Source: Herbaspirillum seropedicae (GTDB lineage Bacteria; Pseudomonadota; Gammaproteobacteria; Burkholderiales; Burkholderiaceae_D). From it: a stretch of 64,000 nucleotides of DNA. This document shows, in pieces, positions 60,850 through 64,000 of the stretch. The stretch spans positions 4,583,021-4,647,020 of the forward strand of contig NZ_CP011930.1 of the NCBI RefSeq assembly GCF_001040945.1. Reading direction: 5' to 3'. The position numbers were made by a program, and so were the translations under genes. Position 1 is the first letter of the stretch. Each line of letters begins with the position of its first letter. The notes beneath the pieces were generated by a model. The model did not search any database, was not told where the DNA came from, and was given only the letters and a program-made list of their open reading frames with translations.

Positions 60850-62031
60850 ATGCGACGTTTATGGCTGTTGTTTGCCCAGACCGTGACGGTCGGTCTGGCC
60901 TTGTGGTTCATTGTAGCGACCTTGAAGCCGGACTGGCTGTCCGGTTCCTCCAGTTCGCGCGCAAGGCCGGCCCAGTCCACGGTACAGATGCAGGAAGCGA
61001 CGCCCAACGCGCCCGCCCTCGACTCCTACCGCCATGCTGCACGCCAGGCCATGCCCTCGGTGGTGAACATCTTCACCACTACCGAAGCGCGGCCGCAGAA
61101 GAGCCCGTTCCAGAACGATCCCTTCTTCCGCAAGTTCTTCGGCGACCAGTTCGACGAGCAGCAGCAGGATGACAAGCAGTCCAGCCTGGGTTCGGGCGTG
61201 ATCGTCAGCCCGCAAGGCTACATCCTCACCAACAACCACGTCGTGGAAGCGGCCGACAAGATCGAAGTGGCCCTGGCCGATGGCCGCAAGGCCAGCGCCA
61301 AGGTGGTCGGCATCGATCCCGAGACGGATCTGGCGGTCATCAAGATCGACCTGCCCAACCTGCCCGCCATCACCCTGGGCCATCCGGAGAACAGCTCGGT
61401 GGGCGACGTCGTGCTGGCCATCGGCAACCCCTTCGGCGTGGGCCAGACGGTGACCATGGGGATCGTCTCGGCACTGGGCCGCAATCACCTGGGCATCAAT
61501 ACCTTCGAGAACTTCATCCAGACCGATGCCGCCATCAACCCCGGCAACTCCGGTGGCGCGCTGGTCGATACCAACGGCAACCTGCTGGGCATCAACACGG
61601 CGATCTATTCACGTACCGGCGGCAACCTGGGCATCGGCTTTGCCATTCCCATGTCCACGGCCAAGACGGTGATGGAAGCCATCATCAGCCACGGCCAGGT
61701 GGTGCGCGGCTGGATCGGCGTGGAACCGCAGGACATCACGCCGGAACTGGCCGAGAGCTTCGGCCTGGGCAAGAAGACCGGCGCCATCATCGCCGGCGTG
61801 CTCAAGGGCGGACCGGCTGATCGCGCCGGGATGCGTCCGGGCGACATCCTGGTGAGCATCGACGACAAGCCGGTGGCCGACACCACCGAGATGCTCAATG
61901 TCATCGCCCAGCTCACGCCAGGCCAGCAGATCGCCATGACGGTGCTGCGCAAGTCGCAGGAAACCAAGCTGAACATCACCGTGGGCAAGCGTCCGCCGCC
62001 GCCCAAGAACGAGGATGCCGACGAAGAATGA
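60850..62031 (+). CDS. DegS-like HtrA serine protease with one PDZ domain
   Basis: Periplasmic protease of 393 residues anchored by an N-terminal membrane helix (LWLLFAQTVTVGLALWFIVA). The catalytic triad is H130 (TNNHVVEA), D160 (DPETDLAVIKI) and S234 (GNSGGAL). A single PDZ domain (GWIGVEPQDITPELAESFG...GGPADRAGMRPGDILVSIDDKPV) follows. One membrane helix plus one PDZ resembles DegS rather than DegP/DegQ with two PDZs. The ATG at 60850 is chosen because the longer frame from 60790 overlaps the divergent gene. Confidence 0.92.
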   Translation: MRRLWLLFAQTVTVGLALWFIVATLKPDWLSGSSSSRARPAQSTVQMQEATPNAPALDSYRHAARQAMPSVVNIFTTTEARPQKSPFQNDPFFRKFFGDQFDEQQQDDKQSSLGSGVIVSPQGYILTNNHVVEAADKIEVALADGRKASAKVVGIDPETDLAVIKIDLPNLPAITLGHPENSSVGDVVLAIGNPFGVGQTVTMGIVSALGRNHLGINTFENFIQTDAAINPGNSGGALVDTNGNLLGINTAIYSRTGGNLGIGFAIPMSTAKTVMEAIISHGQVVRGWIGVEPQDITPELAESFGLGKKTGAIIAGVLKGGPADRAGMRPGDILVSIDDKPVADTTEMLNVIAQLTPGQQIAMTVLRKSQETKLNITVGKRPPPPKNEDADEE

Positions 62032-62049
62032 GCCAGGAGAGCCAAGCCC

Positions 62050-62745
62050 ATGCACGTGCGTGACCTGATCCAGTTCCTGGGGGAACTGTCCGAGAGCAAC
62101 AACCGCGCCTGGTTCGTCATGAACAAGCCGCGCTATGACATCCTGCGCGAGGAATTCCTGGCGCTGACCATCAAGCTCATCGCCGAGATCAGCAAGTTCG
62201 ACCCGGCCATCGCGGGCTGCAACCCGAAGAAGGCGCTGTTTCGCATCAACCGCGACATGCGCTTCTCGCATGACAAGCGCCCCTACAAGACGCACTTCTC
62301 CGCCGCCATCACGGCCAGCGGACTGAAGAAGCCCAGCCAGGGCGGTGGTCCGGCCTACTACTTCCATATCAATGAAGCGGGCCAGTTGCTCATCGCCGGC
62401 GGCGAATACATGCCGCCCACGCCGCGCCTGCGGGCCATCCGCAATCGGGTGGTGGAAGATGCTGCGGGTTTCACCAAGATGCGCAAGAACAAGAAGCTGG
62501 TGGCGACCTATGGCGACCTGCAGGACGAGGGCAAGCTGCAGCGCCCGCCCAAGGGATTTGATCCGGACACGCCCAATATCGAGTACGTGAAACTCAAGAG
62601 CTTCATCGTCTGGAGCGAAGAGGATATCCGCAAGAAGATTCCGGCCGACCTCGGCAAGCGCGTGCTGGAAGGATTCAAGGACGCCTATCCGCTGGTGCAG
62701 TGGCTGCGGGATATTCCGCTGGTCCAGGACGAGGCGGAGCAATGA
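62050..62745 (+). CDS. DUF2461 family protein
   Basis: Cytoplasmic protein of 231 residues. FLGELSESNNRAWFVMNKPRYD, NRDMRFSHDKRPYKTHFSAAI and YYFHINEAGQLLIAGGEYMPPTPRLRAIRNRV are the DUF2461/TIGR02453 pattern. The function of the family is unknown. It lies 18 bp after the protease gene and may be co-transcribed with it. Confidence 0.85.
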   Translation: MHVRDLIQFLGELSESNNRAWFVMNKPRYDILREEFLALTIKLIAEISKFDPAIAGCNPKKALFRINRDMRFSHDKRPYKTHFSAAITASGLKKPSQGGGPAYYFHINEAGQLLIAGGEYMPPTPRLRAIRNRVVEDAAGFTKMRKNKKLVATYGDLQDEGKLQRPPKGFDPDTPNIEYVKLKSFIVWSEEDIRKKIPADLGKRVLEGFKDAYPLVQWLRDIPLVQDEAEQ

Positions 62746-62778
62746 GCGCCGCGCTGATCCGTGCGGGCAACTGAGCCC

Positions 62779-63489
62779 ATGACGAGCAAGAAGACGCCGC
62801 CCAACCTGCAATTGCAGCAGGTGCGCATTTCGGACCAGATCGCCGACCACATCGTGCGCTACATCGCTGAGCACAAGCTGGAGCCGGGCCAAAGCCTGCC
62901 CAGCGAGGGGGAGCTGACCCGGCTCTTCGGCGTGAGCCGCCCCACCGTGCGCGAAGCCACCAATGCGCTGGCCGGACGGGGACTGATCGCGGTCTCCAGC
63001 GGCAAGTCGCCCACCGTGCTGCCCTTGTCCAAGGTGCCCTTTTCCAACCTGGCGCAGCATGGGCTGGCCACCCAGCAGATCACCCCGATCCAGATCCTGG
63101 AAGTGCGCCATAGCCTGGATCTCCAGGCCGCCGTGCTGGCGGCGGAACACCGCACGCCTGCCGACATCGACCGGCTCAACGCCATCGTGGCGCAGATGCC
63201 GGCGGCGCTGGGCAATGTCGAAGCCTTTTCACCACTGGACGCGGCCTTCCACGAAGCCGTCGGGCAGGCCACCCAGAATCCCCTGCTGTCGGCCATCATC
63301 AGCGGCATCAGCCCCATCCTGTTCGACTCCACGCGCTCGGTCCATTCCCATACCCGCAACCAGCAGGAATGGGATTCGGTGCTGCTGAACCATCAGAACA
63401 TCGCCGCAGCCATCATCAACGGCAATGCCTCAGCGGCGCGCAGGCTGGTCGATATCCACTACGTGGATGCCTACAAGCGCTACGACTGA
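62779..63489 (+). CDS. FadR-subfamily GntR regulator
   Basis: Regulator of 236 residues: a winged helix (EPGQSLPSEGELTRLFGVSRPTVREATNALAGRGLI) and an all-helical FCD effector domain with the metal/ligand residues in LDAAFHEAVGQATQNPLL and HQNIAAAIINGNASAARRLVDIHY. The usual signals are carboxylates such as lactate, pyruvate or sugar acids. It is convergent with a D-lactate dehydrogenase gene, 19 bp apart. The ATG at 62779 is chosen over a GTG at 62761 that has no family similarity. Confidence 0.88.
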   Translation: MTSKKTPPNLQLQQVRISDQIADHIVRYIAEHKLEPGQSLPSEGELTRLFGVSRPTVREATNALAGRGLIAVSSGKSPTVLPLSKVPFSNLAQHGLATQQITPIQILEVRHSLDLQAAVLAAEHRTPADIDRLNAIVAQMPAALGNVEAFSPLDAAFHEAVGQATQNPLLSAIISGISPILFDSTRSVHSHTRNQQEWDSVLLNHQNIAAAIINGNASAARRLVDIHYVDAYKRYD

Positions 63490-63508
63490 GCGCTGCGCCC
63501 ATACCCCC

Positions 63509-64000
63509 TCAGCAGGCCGTCCTGCTGTGTTCTGAAGCCGCGTGCGCCGGGCAGCACGACTGGCCCCAGTGCTGCCGCGTGCTGGTCAGACCGATGCCGG
63601 GATTGAAGGAATTGGTCGGGTCCAGGCGGCGATAGAATTGCTCGACCTCAGGTCCGGCATGATAGAGATGGCCGAAGTTGTGCTCAGCCGGATAACGCGC
63701 CCCACGCGCTTCCAGCATGGCCAGCAGGCGCTGCTTGACGGCGTCGCAGTCACGGCCCTTCTTGACCAGGTATTCCTGGTGCATCACATGGCAGAAGAAG
63801 TGCCCGCAATACATCGTGAACTCGATCTGCTCGGCCAGCTCCTTGGGCAACACTTCGAACCAGTCATAGGTATTGCGCGGCAGGGCGACGTCGAGGGCGA
63901 CGATGTCTTCGACCGTGTCCTGATGCACGGCCCGGTAGCGATTGGCTGCATTGCCGATGGCGAAACGGTTCAGGAAGGCCGCGCCGGCCTCCTCGGCATC
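63509..64000 (-). CDS. dld: quinone-dependent D-lactate dehydrogenase, C-terminal part (cut by window end)
   Basis: The 163 C-terminal codons are present and the frame is open to the window end. FLNRFAIGNAANRYRAVH, LDVALPRNTYDWFEVLPKELAEQIEF, MYCGHFFCHVMHQEYLVKKG and ARYPAEHNFGHLYHA...RLDPTNSFNPGIG match the membrane-binding Dld family (FAD oxidase, DLD membrane-binding domain). It oxidises D-lactate to pyruvate, reducing quinone. The N-terminal FAD domain lies outside the window. Confidence 0.88.
   Translation of the reverse strand, partial: DAEEAGAAFLNRFAIGNAANRYRAVHQDTVEDIVALDVALPRNTYDWFEVLPKELAEQIEFTMYCGHFFCHVMHQEYLVKKGRDCDAVKQRLLAMLEARGARYPAEHNFGHLYHAGPEVEQFYRRLDPTNSFNPGIGLTSTRQHWGQSCCPAHAASEHSRTAC

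Noticed and set aside
1..64000. CRISPR arrays, insertion sequences, prophage or rRNA genes
   Set aside because: No regularly spaced direct repeats, transposase/integrase motifs, phage structural genes or rRNA-like sequence were seen.

Overview
The window is a high-GC chromosomal segment from a betaproteobacterium, most likely Oxalobacteraceae/Burkholderiales and plausibly Herbaspirillum-like. This is inferred from the sspB-sspA-petCBA block, the Omp32-type porin, a DUF4148 protein, the branched-chain-type ABC aromatic uptake genes and a PcaR-type beta-ketoadipate regulator. No taxonomic search could be run.

Region 1 (1-20.4 kb) is an aromatic-acid catabolic region. pcaF, pcaJ and pcaI (minus strand) carry out the last beta-ketoadipate steps and are divergent from pcaR. 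After a porin gene and a solute-binding protein comes a long plus-strand series: crotonase, feruloyl/coumaroyl-CoA synthase, HSD10-like dehydrogenase, thiolase and a 4-hydroxybenzoyl-CoA thioesterase. It continues with a second binding protein, a LivH permease, a fused LivM-LivG, LivF, a secreted DUF3237 protein, an acyl-CoA dehydrogenase and a MarR regulator. Together these predict uptake of hydroxycinnamates, CoA activation, beta-oxidative side-chain removal to 4-hydroxybenzoate, and final channelling to the pca branch. Tandem 15-bp PcaR-like boxes with an identical 19-bp offset occur in front of pcaI/pcaR, the first binding protein and the crotonase gene, suggesting one regulon.

Region 2 (20.4-30.2 kb) holds a DUF4148 protein, a chemoreceptor, a five-gene sugar ABC transporter operon with an SMP-30 lactonase (minus strand, with a FadR-type GntR palindrome upstream), and a second chemoreceptor broken by a one-base frameshift.

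Region 3 (30.6-51.7 kb) is a type VI secretion cluster in three transcription blocks: M15 peptidase, small membrane ORF, tssM, tagF and ompA-like (+); tssA, H, G, F, E, D, C, B and a TPR lipoprotein (-); tssJ, K, L (+). All core components are present except VgrG, and there is no PAAR or obvious effector, so spikes and toxins must be encoded elsewhere. It is followed by a diguanylate cyclase with an intact inhibitory site.

Region 4 (53.5-55.1 kb) is a lower-GC patch with two unrecognised or poorly known small acidic proteins, one apparently frameshifted, ending at a tRNA-Thr. Region 5 (55.1-64 kb) is conserved housekeeping: sspB, sspA, the cytochrome bc1 operon, mscL, a Nif3-family protein, a DegS-like protease, a DUF2461 protein, a FadR-type GntR regulator and the 3' part of a D-lactate dehydrogenase gene cut by the window end.
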